Positions 17,313-25,742 of a DNA stretch of 51,359 nucleotides are shown here, one piece after another. The notes below the pieces were generated by a model. It did not search any database. It was not told where the DNA came from and worked only from the letters and a program-made list of their open reading frames with translations. The position numbers and the translations under genes are program-made. Position 1 is the stretch's first letter. The number at the start of each line of letters is the position of its first letter. The stretch comes from Mycoplasmatota bacterium. Its GTDB lineage: Bacteria > Bacillota_I > Bacilli_A > Izemoplasmatales > Hujiaoplasmataceae. The stretch spans positions 1 through 51,359 of the forward strand of contig JAGLYJ010000002.1 in NCBI GenBank assembly GCA_023132365.1. The letters run 5' to 3'.

Positions 17313-17319
17313 GTATAAT
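17291..17319 (+). promoter_or_regulatory. Possible promoter of recG, overlapping the fakA terminator
   Basis: TTGTTC (17291-17296), 17-base spacer, TATAAT (17314-17319). The -35 is formed by the terminator hairpin loop. Confidence 0.55.
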
Positions 17320-17345
17320 ATTAATGGTAACTAAATGAGGTTTGC

Positions 17346-19346
17346 ATGGGACGTTTAATTGATATAAAAGGAATTGGTCCAAAGACTGTCCAAAAATTAA
17401 ATAGATTAAATATTAAAACAACGAATGATTTGTTGTTTTCTTTTCCATCAAAATATGAAACCCATAAAATAAATGACTTCTCATCTAAAGAGTTAGATAA
17501 GGAATTAACCCTAGTAGCTAAGGTATATAAAAAACCAAGAATATTTTTCATTAGAAGAAATCTTGATAAATTATCTGTTCAAGTAGAAATAGATAAAGTT
17601 ATATTTTATGTTCATATATTTAATCGAAGATTTCTTTCAAAATCATTAATTCCTGATACTGAAATTGTTATAACGGGTAGATTCTTAAAGAATTTCGCTA
17701 GTTTTACTGCCAGTAATATAGTGTTGAAGAAAAACTACAAACTAGGGATCATTCCTATTTATGGGTTTAAAGAGATTAAAGAATCTACTTCTAATAAAAT
17801 AATAAAACAGATTCTGTCTTTTGATTACAGCATAAGTGAAACCTTGCCAGGATGGGCATTAGATAAACATAAAATACCTAATATAAATAGCCTTATCGAT
17901 ATTATTCATAATCCGAAAACAGAAGAAGATATTTATATTTCAAAAAAAAGAATAATCTATGAGGAATTACTGAATTTTGCAGTAAAAATTCAGGCTTTAA
18001 AGAAATTAAATAAATCAATAATTACAATAAACAAGAAATATGATATAACTATTGTTAAAGATTTTATTAAAACATTACCATTTGTTTTAACTAAAGACCA
18101 GCAATTAGCCACAAATGATATTTTTAAAGACTTAAAGAGTAACCAACAAATGAATCGTTTATTGCAAGGTGATGTGGGTTCTGGAAAAACCATTGTAAGT
18201 ATTATTGCTAGTTTAGCTGTTGTTACAGCTAAATTTCAAGTAGCTATAATGGCGCCTACTCTTGTGTTAGCTAAACAACATTTTGCCACATTCTCTAAGT
18301 ATTTATCCTCTTATGGTATAAGAATAGGATTGCTTACATCAGAGATGAAAATAAGTGAAAAAAATGCGGTTGCTGAAGCAATAAGAAATAATCAAATCGA
18401 TATAATTATTGGAACTCATTCATTAATCCAAGAAAGCATTGATTTTCATAATTTAGGTTTCGCAGTTATCGATGAGCAACACCGATTTGGAGTTAAACAA
18501 AGACGTGAATTAAGGTTAAAGGGGGCTACACCTGATATTCTTCTTATGAGTGCCACTCCGATTCCAAGAACATTGGCTATATCAATTTATCAAGATATAG
18601 ATCTATCATTTATAAAAGAAAAGCCAGTTGGAAGATTACCAATTTCTACTGATGTTGTTGCTTATGAGGATTTAGATTTATTATTAGAAAACATTAAAAC
18701 AGAATTAGATAAGAATCATCAAGCATATTTTATCTGTCCTAAAATTTTAAATAGTGAAACATCAACTAAGATTTCAGTTAATGAATTATATAATATTTTG
18801 AACACAGAATTAGGAAATCAATATAAAATAGGTGTTCTGCACGGAAAAATGATTGAACCAGAAAAAACTTCCGTATTAGACAAATTCTACAATAATGAAA
18901 TTGATATTCTTATATCTACTACCGTAGTGGAAGTTGGAGTAAATATAAAGAATGCAACTGTAATGGTTATATTGAGCGCAGATTCATTTGGTTTAGCTCA
19001 GCTTCATCAGCTAAGAGGAAGAATTGGTAGAGATAGTTTTCAGTCATATTGTTACTTAGTTGTTGATGATATATTAGAAGCTAAAGACAGATTAAAAATA
19101 TTAAAAGAAACAAACGATGGATTTCTAATAAGTGAGTATGATTTAACAATAAGAGGACCAGGAGAAGTGTTTGGAAGTATTCAATCTGGAATTCCAATAT
19201 TTAAGATGGCTAATCTGATAAATGATCAAGAAATTTTAGCACAAGCATTTGAAGATGCAACTATTATTATGGATGCTTTAGATGTCCAATCTAAAAGGCT
19301 TAGAAATAAAGCAATAAAATCAATTGAATCTTATAATTTAGATTAA
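17346..19346 (+). CDS. recG: ATP-dependent DNA helicase RecG
   Basis: A 666-residue superfamily 2 helicase that remodels stalled replication forks and Holliday junctions. The N-terminal wedge/OB domain (about 1-225) is followed by Walker A LLQGDVGSGKT, motif II DEQHRFG, motif III LMSATPIPRT, motif V STTVVEVGVNI and motif VI QLRGRIGR. It is slightly shorter than the typical ~680 residues but complete. GAGG upstream of the ATG supports the start. plsX follows after 36 bases, as in the Bacillus recG-fapR-plsX order with fapR missing. Confidence 0.97.
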   Translation: MGRLIDIKGIGPKTVQKLNRLNIKTTNDLLFSFPSKYETHKINDFSSKELDKELTLVAKVYKKPRIFFIRRNLDKLSVQVEIDKVIFYVHIFNRRFLSKSLIPDTEIVITGRFLKNFASFTASNIVLKKNYKLGIIPIYGFKEIKESTSNKIIKQILSFDYSISETLPGWALDKHKIPNINSLIDIIHNPKTEEDIYISKKRIIYEELLNFAVKIQALKKLNKSIITINKKYDITIVKDFIKTLPFVLTKDQQLATNDIFKDLKSNQQMNRLLQGDVGSGKTIVSIIASLAVVTAKFQVAIMAPTLVLAKQHFATFSKYLSSYGIRIGLLTSEMKISEKNAVAEAIRNNQIDIIIGTHSLIQESIDFHNLGFAVIDEQHRFGVKQRRELRLKGATPDILLMSATPIPRTLAISIYQDIDLSFIKEKPVGRLPISTDVVAYEDLDLLLENIKTELDKNHQAYFICPKILNSETSTKISVNELYNILNTELGNQYKIGVLHGKMIEPEKTSVLDKFYNNEIDILISTTVVEVGVNIKNATVMVILSADSFGLAQLHQLRGRIGRDSFQSYCYLVVDDILEAKDRLKILKETNDGFLISEYDLTIRGPGEVFGSIQSGIPIFKMANLINDQEILAQAFEDATIIMDALDVQSKRLRNKAIKSIESYNLD

Positions 19347-19382
19347 GATGTGATATACTATTTTATTATAGAGGTGAACAAA

Positions 19383-20396
19383 ATGATTAGAATTGCAGTT
19401 GACGCAATGGGTGGAGATTACGCTCCAAAAGAACAAGTTGAAGGGGCAATGCTAGCTATAAAAAAAATAAAAGATATTGAGATTATTCTTTATGGTGATG
19501 AATTGCAAATCAAACAATTATTAACAGATGATGAAAGAATTACGATTGTCCATGCTCCTTATCAAATTCCAATGGGAGAGAAGAATCCTATTTCAGCAAT
19601 CAAAACTAATAAAAAAACTTCATCAATGGCAAGAGCATTATCAAGCCTTAGAGAAGGAACTGCGGATTCTGTTGTATCAAGTGGGGCTACACAAGCTTTA
19701 ATTGCTGGCGCTCATATTTTAGTGCGTAGAATGAAAGGTTTCAAGAGAACTGCTATTGCACCAGTCATTCCTTCTGTCAGTGGGCTACCAAAAATATTAT
19801 TAGATGCAGGTGGCAATTTAACAATTAAACCAGAATATATGCTTCAACAAGCATTTTTTGCCAAGATTTACGCTCAAGAAGTTTTAAATAGACCAAATCC
19901 AGTGGTTGGACTCATAAATATTGGTACTGAACCTGGAAAAGGAAGAGAATTAGACCATGAAGTTTTTGAATTATTCTCTAAAACAGATCTTTTTGAATTT
20001 TACGGAAATATTGAACCAAAAACAATTCTAACTTCACCATGTGATATCTTCATAAGTGATGGTTTCACTGCGAATATAGTAATGAAAACTATGGAAGGAA
20101 CCGCAAAAGGAATGGGTGAAATACTCAAGAAGAGTTTAACTAGTACATTCTTTGGCAAAATAGGAGCATTACTAGCTAGAAAAAATTTAAAGCAGTTCAA
20201 AAAAGCTTTGAATGCTTCTGAAATAGGTGGAGCTGTTATATATGGATTATATAAGCCAGTAATAAAAGCACAAGGATCTTCTAATGCTTATGGTTTTTAT
20301 AACGGGATAAGACAAGCAGCAGAAATATGTAGAAAAGATGTATTTGGTAAAGTAAAAGCATATATCGATTCAACTAAGGAAACCGCTAATGAGTAA
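19383..20396 (+). CDS. plsX: Phosphate acyltransferase PlsX
   Basis: A 337-residue peripheral membrane enzyme that interconverts acyl-ACP and acyl-phosphate, the first step towards phosphatidic acid with PlsY. The N-terminal IAVDAMGGDYAPKEQVEGAM is diagnostic, with TSPCDIFISDGFTANIVMKT and GGAVIYGLYKPVIKAQGSS further on. ATG 19383 follows GAGGTG by 7 bases; the open frame extends 11 codons upstream but lacks family similarity. It overlaps rnc by 8 bases. Neighbouring fab genes seen in Bacillus are absent here, so acyl-phosphate may come largely from FakA; this is inference. Confidence 0.96.
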   Translation: MIRIAVDAMGGDYAPKEQVEGAMLAIKKIKDIEIILYGDELQIKQLLTDDERITIVHAPYQIPMGEKNPISAIKTNKKTSSMARALSSLREGTADSVVSSGATQALIAGAHILVRRMKGFKRTAIAPVIPSVSGLPKILLDAGGNLTIKPEYMLQQAFFAKIYAQEVLNRPNPVVGLINIGTEPGKGRELDHEVFELFSKTDLFEFYGNIEPKTILTSPCDIFISDGFTANIVMKTMEGTAKGMGEILKKSLTSTFFGKIGALLARKNLKQFKKALNASEIGGAVIYGLYKPVIKAQGSSNAYGFYNGIRQAAEICRKDVFGKVKAYIDSTKETANE

Positions 20397-21072
20397 AGAG
20401 ATATTAGAATTAGAAAAGTTTTTCAATTTAAAATTTAATGATTTTAGTTTATTAGAAAGAGCTATGATGCATTCATCTTATGCAAATGAAAATAATGTTA
20501 GAAGTAATGAAAGATTAGAGTTTATTGGTGATGCAGTTTTAGATTTAGCGGTAGCTAAATATCTTTTTGATAATATAAAAGAAGCTGAAGGTGTTCTTAC
20601 AAAGAAACGTGCTCAAGAAGTTTGTGAACAATCCTTATATGAGTATGCTAAAAGTTTCGACCTTGGTAGTTATTTATTGCTCGGAAAAGGCGAAGAGATG
20701 TCAGGTGGCAGAGAAAAACCTGCACTACTTGCAGATGCTTTCGAGGCACTACTTGGCGCTATATATGTCGATAAAGGGTATCAAGAAACCTATAAAGTAT
20801 TAAATAAAATTGTTTTTCCAATGATTAAACAGAATTTATTCGAAGAAGACAACGACTATAAGAGTAAGTTACAAGAATTAGTTCAATCAGATAAAAGAAC
20901 ATTAGAATATCGTATTATTTCAGAAACAGGACCAGCTCATGAAAAAGTATTTACCGCAAGAGTATATATGGATGATGTTATCATAATGGGTGAAGGTGTT
21001 GGAAAATCTAAAAAAGAGGCTGAACAAAATGCAGCTTCGGCTACCTTGGATAAGTTAGCTAAAAATAAATAG
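20389..21072 (+). CDS. rnc: Ribonuclease III
   Basis: A 227-residue endonuclease that cleaves double-stranded RNA in rRNA precursors and mRNAs. The RNase III signature NERLEFIGDAVLDL carries the metal-binding acidic residues, a second acidic site is in LLADAFEALLGAIYVDKG, and the last 70 residues form a dsRNA-binding domain (DYKSKLQELVQ to KKEAEQNAA). Length is normal. It starts inside plsX and ends 11 bases before dnaD. Confidence 0.97.
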   Translation: MSKEILELEKFFNLKFNDFSLLERAMMHSSYANENNVRSNERLEFIGDAVLDLAVAKYLFDNIKEAEGVLTKKRAQEVCEQSLYEYAKSFDLGSYLLLGKGEEMSGGREKPALLADAFEALLGAIYVDKGYQETYKVLNKIVFPMIKQNLFEEDNDYKSKLQELVQSDKRTLEYRIISETGPAHEKVFTARVYMDDVIIMGEGVGKSKKEAEQNAASATLDKLAKNK

Positions 21073-21083
21073 GAAGTGTAATT

Positions 21084-21749
21084 ATGGATTATGCAGTTAT
21101 TAAAAAGTTAATTGAAGAAGACATCATCGATTTTGATAAGATGCTTATTAAAAACTATAAAAAAATTGGCTTGTCAGAAATAGAAGCATTTTTACTAATT
21201 GAATTACACAATCAGAGGAAAAAAGGCATCACATTTATATCTCCCACAAAATTAGTGAAAAAATTAACAGTATCAGAAGAAAAGCTTCTACAGACTTTAG
21301 ATGGTTTGATTAAGAAGAAATATTTAGTAATTCGGTTAGTTAAACAAGACAAAAATAAAGAAACTGAAGATTTCTCTTTAGATAATACAGTTTCGAAGTT
21401 AATCGAAGTATACAAAAACCAAATTAAGCAAGAAGTTACTAAGTCCGATAAAATATTCGAATCAATTGAAGAAGAAGTTGTAGATTTATTAGAAAATCAA
21501 TTTCAAAAACAACTTAAACCATTAGAAATAGAATTAATCCAGAAGTGGATTAGTGAAGATAACTATACTGTAGATGAAATAAAAAGAGCGACCCTAGATG
21601 CTATTAAAGCTAATAAATCATCAATTAGCTATGTGGATGGTGTCTTAATGAAACGTTCTAAGAATAAAGGCAAGCCCAAAAAAACCAAATATAACACAGA
21701 AAAATCAGAGGCTCTAAAAACTTTCTTTGATTCATGGGAAAAGAAATAA
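21084..21749 (+). CDS. dnaD: DnaD-family replication initiation protein
   Basis: A 221-residue protein with the two-domain DnaD layout: an N-terminal winged-helix region (about 1-100, GLSEIEAFLLIELHNQRKKG) and a C-terminal DnaB_2/DnaD domain (about 125-195, PLEIELIQKWISEDNYTVDEI and SISYVDGVLMKRSKNKG). Known members act with DnaB and DnaI to load the helicase at origins in low-GC Gram-positives. The adjacent nth gene, which overlaps its end by 16 bases, repeats the Bacillus dnaD-nth pair and strengthens the call. The basic tail may contact DNA. Confidence 0.9.
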   Translation: MDYAVIKKLIEEDIIDFDKMLIKNYKKIGLSEIEAFLLIELHNQRKKGITFISPTKLVKKLTVSEEKLLQTLDGLIKKKYLVIRLVKQDKNKETEDFSLDNTVSKLIEVYKNQIKQEVTKSDKIFESIEEEVVDLLENQFQKQLKPLEIELIQKWISEDNYTVDEIKRATLDAIKANKSSISYVDGVLMKRSKNKGKPKKTKYNTEKSEALKTFFDSWEKK

Positions 21750-22369
21750 CTAAACAAGAGTTCATCTACACAGAAGTATCTAAACTATTTCCTAATGCAA
21801 AATGTGAACTAAACTATTATCAAGACTATGAATTATTAATTGCAATTATGTTAAGTGCTCAAACAACAGATATATCTGTTAATAAAGTTACAGAAACACT
21901 ATTTGCTAAATATCACTCTATTAAAGATTTTGCTCAAGCTGACATAAGCGACCTTGAACAAGATATTAAGAGTATTGGTCTATTTAGAAATAAATCAAAG
22001 AACTTAAAAAAAATGGCAGAAATTGTAGTAGAAGATCATAATTCAAAAATACCTAATACTCAAGAAGAATTAGAACAGCTTCCAGGCGTTGGTCGAAAAA
22101 CTGCAAATGTATTCCTAGCTGAATATTATCATATACCAAGAATAGCGGTTGATACTCATGTCTCAAGAGTTTCAAAACGATTAGGACTTGTAAGTGATAA
22201 TGATAATCCTACAAAAATTGAAGAAAAACTTAAAAAATTGTACGACGAATCCGTTTGGATAAGTCTGCATCATAAATTTATTTTTTTTGGTAGATATTTC
22301 TGCAAAGCGAAAAAACCAAATTGCAAGGAATGTCCCGTTAAAAAATATTGTAAAAAACCATGTCTATAA
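21734..22369 (+). CDS. nth: Endonuclease III
   Basis: A 211-residue [4Fe-4S] DNA glycosylase/AP lyase that removes oxidised pyrimidines. The helix-hairpin-helix motif LPGVGRKTANV carries the catalytic lysine, the catalytic aspartate is in AVDTHVSRVSKRLG, and the cluster ligands are C-x6-C-x2-C-x5-C in CKAKKPNCKECPVKKYC. The start lies within dnaD, so translation is coupled. The stop codon is inside the loop of its own terminator. Confidence 0.97.
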   Translation: MGKEITKQEFIYTEVSKLFPNAKCELNYYQDYELLIAIMLSAQTTDISVNKVTETLFAKYHSIKDFAQADISDLEQDIKSIGLFRNKSKNLKKMAEIVVEDHNSKIPNTQEELEQLPGVGRKTANVFLAEYYHIPRIAVDTHVSRVSKRLGLVSDNDNPTKIEEKLKKLYDESVWISLHHKFIFFGRYFCKAKKPNCKECPVKKYCKKPCL

Positions 22370-22384
22370 AAAGGCATGGTTTTC
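22354..22384 (+). terminator. Terminator at the end of nth
   Basis: AAAACCATG / CATGGTTTT 9-bp stem enclosing the nth stop codon, followed by a short T run. Confidence 0.75.
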
Positions 22385-22449
22385 GTCTATATTTAGGCTA
22401 TTATATCTGTTTCGTGAAAAATATGCCATAAATATTCAAAATAAATATC

Positions 22450-22478
22450 TTGCAAAATATTTTATTATTGAATATAAT
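22450..22478 (+). promoter_or_regulatory. Promoter of the XRE regulator gene
   Basis: TTGCAA (22450-22455), 17-base spacer, TATAAT (22473-22478). The predicted transcript start near 22485 excludes the in-frame ATG at 22481. Confidence 0.75.
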
Positions 22479-22513
22479 GAATGGGACAAAATATTTCGCA
22501 TAGGACTGATAAA

Positions 22514-23770
22514 ATGAATATAAACATTAAAGCATCAATAATTAAGAGACGAGAAGAAATGCATGATTTTTATTATCAAGGATTTGGAGATCGTATTAAA
22601 AGAAAAAGGCAAGAACTTAATTTGACTCAAGAGACAATAGCAAAAGGAATTTGTTCTAACACTTATGTATCTAAAATGGAGAACAACAAAATCATTGTTA
22701 ATAAGGAACATCTATTCTTAATTATGGAAAGAATGGGCATGCCTACCGATAACATAAGTCTACCAGAAGAAATGATTGATATCTTAAAGAAATCTATCAA
22801 ATATTTTTTTTATAAAGATATTGAGTCTTATAAAAAACTATATTTGGAAATTGAAAAATATGATTTTGGTATATTGCTATATGTAGCTAGATTTGGTTAC
22901 TATATACTAACAAAAGATGCATATAATGCAAAGATACTACATAATGATATGTATAAATATCTTAATCACCTAGAAGATTTTGGGTTTACTACATTTCTAA
23001 TATACAGTGGATTCTATAATGTTATGATTAATGATTACCAAAGCGCTAGGATGATTATAGAAACGATTCAGAATAAGATTCAAAATGATGAAATGATATA
23101 TGCACTATATTCATATTTGAAATTCGATGTGTATGGAAATCTCTATCTATTCAATATGTCAAGAGATGGTCTTGTCATTGCTGAGAATTTATTCTTGAAC
23201 TATAAAAATATTGAAAGAATGAGAGATATATTTATTAAATTAGAAATCTTTTACTTGTATGAAGAAACAAATAGGAGATCTAGTAATTTTAAGCAAAATA
23301 TACAAGGGTTAAATGATAGCGACAAAAATGAATTTTTACTCTTTTCAGCTATTAAAGCGAATAATCCATTGGAATATTTGGAACATTTATCTAAGAATGG
23401 AGATTACTATTTAGCTGGAAAGTTTATAGTAGCTAAGCACTATTTCAGCAAGGGTAAAATTAAGGAATTCAAAAAAGTTAAGAAGGAAATAAATGACTTA
23501 CATTATCTTCAGAAATCTGAAATAGACTACGGCAATTTACTTAAATTATATGAGGAAGATAAGAAACTTTATATCAAAGATTATTTAATTAATTATGTTT
23601 TACCGATTGTGTTAAAAAAACAAAACTTATATCTTCTAAAAATAGTATTAGAGGAAATATCATTTCTCTTGAAAGAAAAAAATCGTTATAAAGACGCATT
23701 AATCTATCTTGAAAAGTTTCAAGAAATAAAAAATAAGTTACAATTTCAACAAAAAATAACTGCAGAGTAG
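22514..23770 (+). CDS. XRE-type HTH regulator with a long helical C-terminal domain (RRNPP-like)
   Basis: About 418 residues. The HTH (about residues 20-75) contains FGDRIKRKRQELNLTQETIAKGICSNTYVSKMENNK, typical of the XRE family. The remaining ~330 residues are predicted alpha-helical with repeated Tyr/Leu pairs, resembling the TPR-like peptide-binding domains of Rgg/PlcR regulators. No such peptide gene is seen nearby, so a peptide ligand is only a possibility. Starts at 22514 (TAGGA upstream) or 22559 (MHDFYYQG) are both plausible; 22481 is upstream of the likely transcript start. It stands alone between terminators, so its targets are not indicated. Confidence 0.8.
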   Translation: MNINIKASIIKRREEMHDFYYQGFGDRIKRKRQELNLTQETIAKGICSNTYVSKMENNKIIVNKEHLFLIMERMGMPTDNISLPEEMIDILKKSIKYFFYKDIESYKKLYLEIEKYDFGILLYVARFGYYILTKDAYNAKILHNDMYKYLNHLEDFGFTTFLIYSGFYNVMINDYQSARMIIETIQNKIQNDEMIYALYSYLKFDVYGNLYLFNMSRDGLVIAENLFLNYKNIERMRDIFIKLEIFYLYEETNRRSSNFKQNIQGLNDSDKNEFLLFSAIKANNPLEYLEHLSKNGDYYLAGKFIVAKHYFSKGKIKEFKKVKKEINDLHYLQKSEIDYGNLLKLYEEDKKLYIKDYLINYVLPIVLKKQNLYLLKIVLEEISFLLKEKNRYKDALIYLEKFQEIKNKLQFQQKITAE

Positions 23771-23817
23771 ATTTGGGATATATAGTTTTAGTTAATTAGA
23801 ATAAACAAATCCAAAAA

Positions 23818-23843
23818 AAAACACTTCAATTTTGAAGTGTTTT
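23818..23843. terminator. Bidirectional terminator between the XRE gene and mrp
   Basis: ACACTTCAA / TTGAAGTGT 9-bp stem flanked by A8 and T4, just at the end of mrp on the minus strand. Confidence 0.88.
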
Positions 23844-24822
23844 ACTTAATTAACTTAACAATTTTATGAGCTAGATTTAGATACTGTATACCTGCAATAT
23901 CACTTTCTGTATAAACTGAATTATCACTAGGAACAATTGGTAATTGCGCTAGCAGTTCAACTAATAATTCATCAGCGACTTGCTTGCCACCATTTTTACC
24001 GAAAATGTAATGTTTTTCACCATTTACTTCATAGTATGACATATTTTCAACAACACCAATTACTTCTTGGTTTAAATCCTTAGCTGCATAGCCAGCTTTT
24101 ATTGCTATGTGAGCTGCATTTGCTTGAGGAGTAGTTACTAAAATCATTTTTGGGTCATTACAAAAATCTTTAAGATCCATCATTACATCACCAGTTCCTG
24201 GTGGTAAATCTACTATAAAGTAATCAATTTCACCATTCCATATAGTATCTTCGAAAAATAATTTAAGAACTTTATTTAACATTGGACCTCTTAACATTAA
24301 TGCACGGTTCTTATCTACTAAATACTCAGTTGAAATCATTTGAATACCATCTTTTTCAAATGGATAAAGTTTTCCATCTTGATTCCCCATAATTGTATGC
24401 TCTGTAGCGTTTAAGATTTTAGGCATATTAGCTCCATAGACATCTGCGTCGATTATAGCTACTCTTTTGTTTAAACGCATTAAGGCATAAGCTAAGTTAG
24501 CTGTAACAGTTGATTTACCCACTCCACCTTTGCCTGAAGCTACTAGTATTGTTTTCGATTTGCTATTGGCTGATTTTCCTTGAACAAAATCAACTTTGAT
24601 ACCTTTATAACCCATTTGTAATTTTACTATTTTTGCGATGTCTCTAGTTAGTTGTTTTATTACTTCTGGAGTTTTTTCTTTAACTTCAATTACGAAAACT
24701 ACAGTGTCGTTTTCTTCATCTATACCAACATGCTTAATCGCTTTATACTCATGAAAAGCTAGGTTAGTTGTTGGATCTTTTAAGTTTTGAATATTTTGTT
24801 CTATTTCATTAATTTTACTCAT
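23842..24822 (-). CDS. mrp: Mrp/ApbC-family P-loop ATPase
   Basis: A 326-residue protein with an N-terminal MIP18/DUF59-like domain (about 1-85) and a MinD-like ATPase domain with the deviant Walker A ASGKGGVGKST, DADVYGANMPKIL and VDLPPGTGD. Family members carry Fe-S clusters or, as SalA in Bacillus, act in regulation. The CxxC pair that follows ENMSY in Fe-S scaffold members is missing (ENMSYYEVNGEKHYIFG), so this is closer to the SalA-type branch and an Fe-S carrier role is uncertain. AGAGGAAG precedes the ATG. It is a single gene divergent from yceD. Confidence 0.93.
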   Translation of the reverse strand: MSKINEIEQNIQNLKDPTTNLAFHEYKAIKHVGIDEENDTVVFVIEVKEKTPEVIKQLTRDIAKIVKLQMGYKGIKVDFVQGKSANSKSKTILVASGKGGVGKSTVTANLAYALMRLNKRVAIIDADVYGANMPKILNATEHTIMGNQDGKLYPFEKDGIQMISTEYLVDKNRALMLRGPMLNKVLKLFFEDTIWNGEIDYFIVDLPPGTGDVMMDLKDFCNDPKMILVTTPQANAAHIAIKAGYAAKDLNQEVIGVVENMSYYEVNGEKHYIFGKNGGKQVADELLVELLAQLPIVPSDNSVYTESDIAGIQYLNLAHKIVKLIK

Positions 24823-24852
24823 TATACTTCCTCTTTTCTATAAACCATTTAC

Positions 24853-24880
24853 ATTATAACTCAAATACTTCATTATGCAA
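24853..24880 (-). promoter_or_regulatory. Promoter of mrp
   Basis: On the minus strand TTGCAT (24880-24875), 16-base spacer, TATAAT (24858-24853). Confidence 0.72.
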
Positions 24881-24933
24881 ATTATTTTGATTTATTTTTA
24901 TATATATTAATATATATACGCGCGATATTTTTC

Positions 24934-24962
24934 TTGACAATGATTATAAAAAAAAGTATAAT
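24934..24962 (+). promoter_or_regulatory. Consensus promoter of yceD-rpmF
   Basis: TTGACA (24934-24939), exactly 17 bases, TATAAT (24957-24962): a perfect sigma-70/sigma-A type promoter, fitting a ribosomal protein operon. Confidence 0.9.
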
Positions 24963-24988
24963 TGATTTGCTGTGATGAGGTGATGAAA

Positions 24989-25459
24989 TTGAAGTGGACA
25001 ATTCATGAACTTATTAAAAAAGAAAAAAACCAGAATGACTTATTTTTTCTACTAGATTTAAGCCGTTTTATAACTGAAAAACAAGAAGATTTAGTAAGCG
25101 TGAGCGAGACAGAAGTTTCAGGTTATTATGATTATTATAAAGATGAGGATTTAATAGTATTTGATCTAAATATTAAGACAGTTATTACTATGTTATGTTC
25201 ACTTACATTAAAAGAAGTAAATGTTAGTCTTGACTTCAATGCAGTGTTTAATTTTTCTACTGTTTATATCGACGATGCTACACATCTGTTAGATGGAATT
25301 ACAATCGATATTGATCAATATATATTCTCAGAGATTTTGATAGAAAAGCCAATGAAGGTTTATGCTCCAAAAGCTTTGAAAAATTACAAAGAAGATATTT
25401 TTGAAGCAACAGAAGAAGAATTAACAACAAATAGCCCATTTGCAAAATTAAAGAAATAG
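24989..25459 (+). CDS. yceD: YceD/DUF177 family protein
   Basis: A 156-residue protein of the YceD family (YlbN in Bacillus), encoded next to rpmF across bacteria and linked to 23S rRNA accumulation. The MKWTIHELIKK beginning matches homologues and points to TTG at 24989 as the start, with GAGGTGA 5 bases upstream; the ATG at 24983 overlaps that site and the open frame from 24962 begins within the promoter. The conserved central part is FDLNIKTVITMLCSLTLKEVNVSL, and an acidic segment precedes the NSPFAKLKK end typical of the family. The exact function remains undefined. Confidence 0.88.
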   Translation: MKWTIHELIKKEKNQNDLFFLLDLSRFITEKQEDLVSVSETEVSGYYDYYKDEDLIVFDLNIKTVITMLCSLTLKEVNVSLDFNAVFNFSTVYIDDATHLLDGITIDIDQYIFSEILIEKPMKVYAPKALKNYKEDIFEATEEELTTNSPFAKLKK

Positions 25460-25472
25460 AGGAGGAAACATA

Positions 25473-25670
25473 ATGGCAGTACCTTTCAGAAAAATTAGTA
25501 AATCTGTAAAAAGAAAAAGAAGAACTCATTTTAAATTACAAGCTCCTACTATGGCAGTATGCCCTAATTGTGGTGAATTAACATTGAGCCATACAGTTTG
25601 TAGAAAATGTGGATACTACAAAGGAAAATTAGTTGTAGAACCAAAACCTGAAAAAGAAGACAAAGAATAA
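25473..25670 (+). CDS. rpmF: 50S ribosomal protein L32
   Basis: A 65-residue zinc-containing ribosomal protein: MAVPFRKISKSVKRKRRTH followed by the CPNC...CRKC zinc ribbon. A strong AGGAGG site precedes the start. It lies 13 bases after yceD under the shared consensus promoter and ends at a terminator before rsmH. Confidence 0.98.
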   Translation: MAVPFRKISKSVKRKRRTHFKLQAPTMAVCPNCGELTLSHTVCRKCGYYKGKLVVEPKPEKEDKE

Positions 25671-25676
25671 AAGAAA

Positions 25677-25710
25677 AAGACGCGTTGAGTAATCAGCGTT
25701 TTTCTTTTGT
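25677..25710 (+). terminator. Terminator after rpmF
   Basis: ACGCgtTGA / TCAGCGT stem with a 2-base bulge, flanked by AAAAAG and a T5CT4 tract. Confidence 0.8.
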
Positions 25711-25717
25711 CAAATTA

Positions 25718-25726
25718 TGATATAAT
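25718..25726 (+). promoter_or_regulatory. Extended -10 promoter of rsmH
   Basis: TGATATAAT; the TATAAT box is 25721-25726, close to the AGGTG ribosome binding site of rsmH. Confidence 0.5.
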
Positions 25727-25742
25727 AATATAGGTGAATAAT

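Noticed and set aside
20591..20803. 70-codon ORF inside rnc and similar overlapping frames elsewhere
   Set aside because: They are shadows of well-recognised genes in another frame, with no RBS and no family similarity.
22481..22513. Start of the XRE regulator at ATG 22481
   Set aside because: The strong promoter at 22450-22478 would start transcription near 22485, after this codon.
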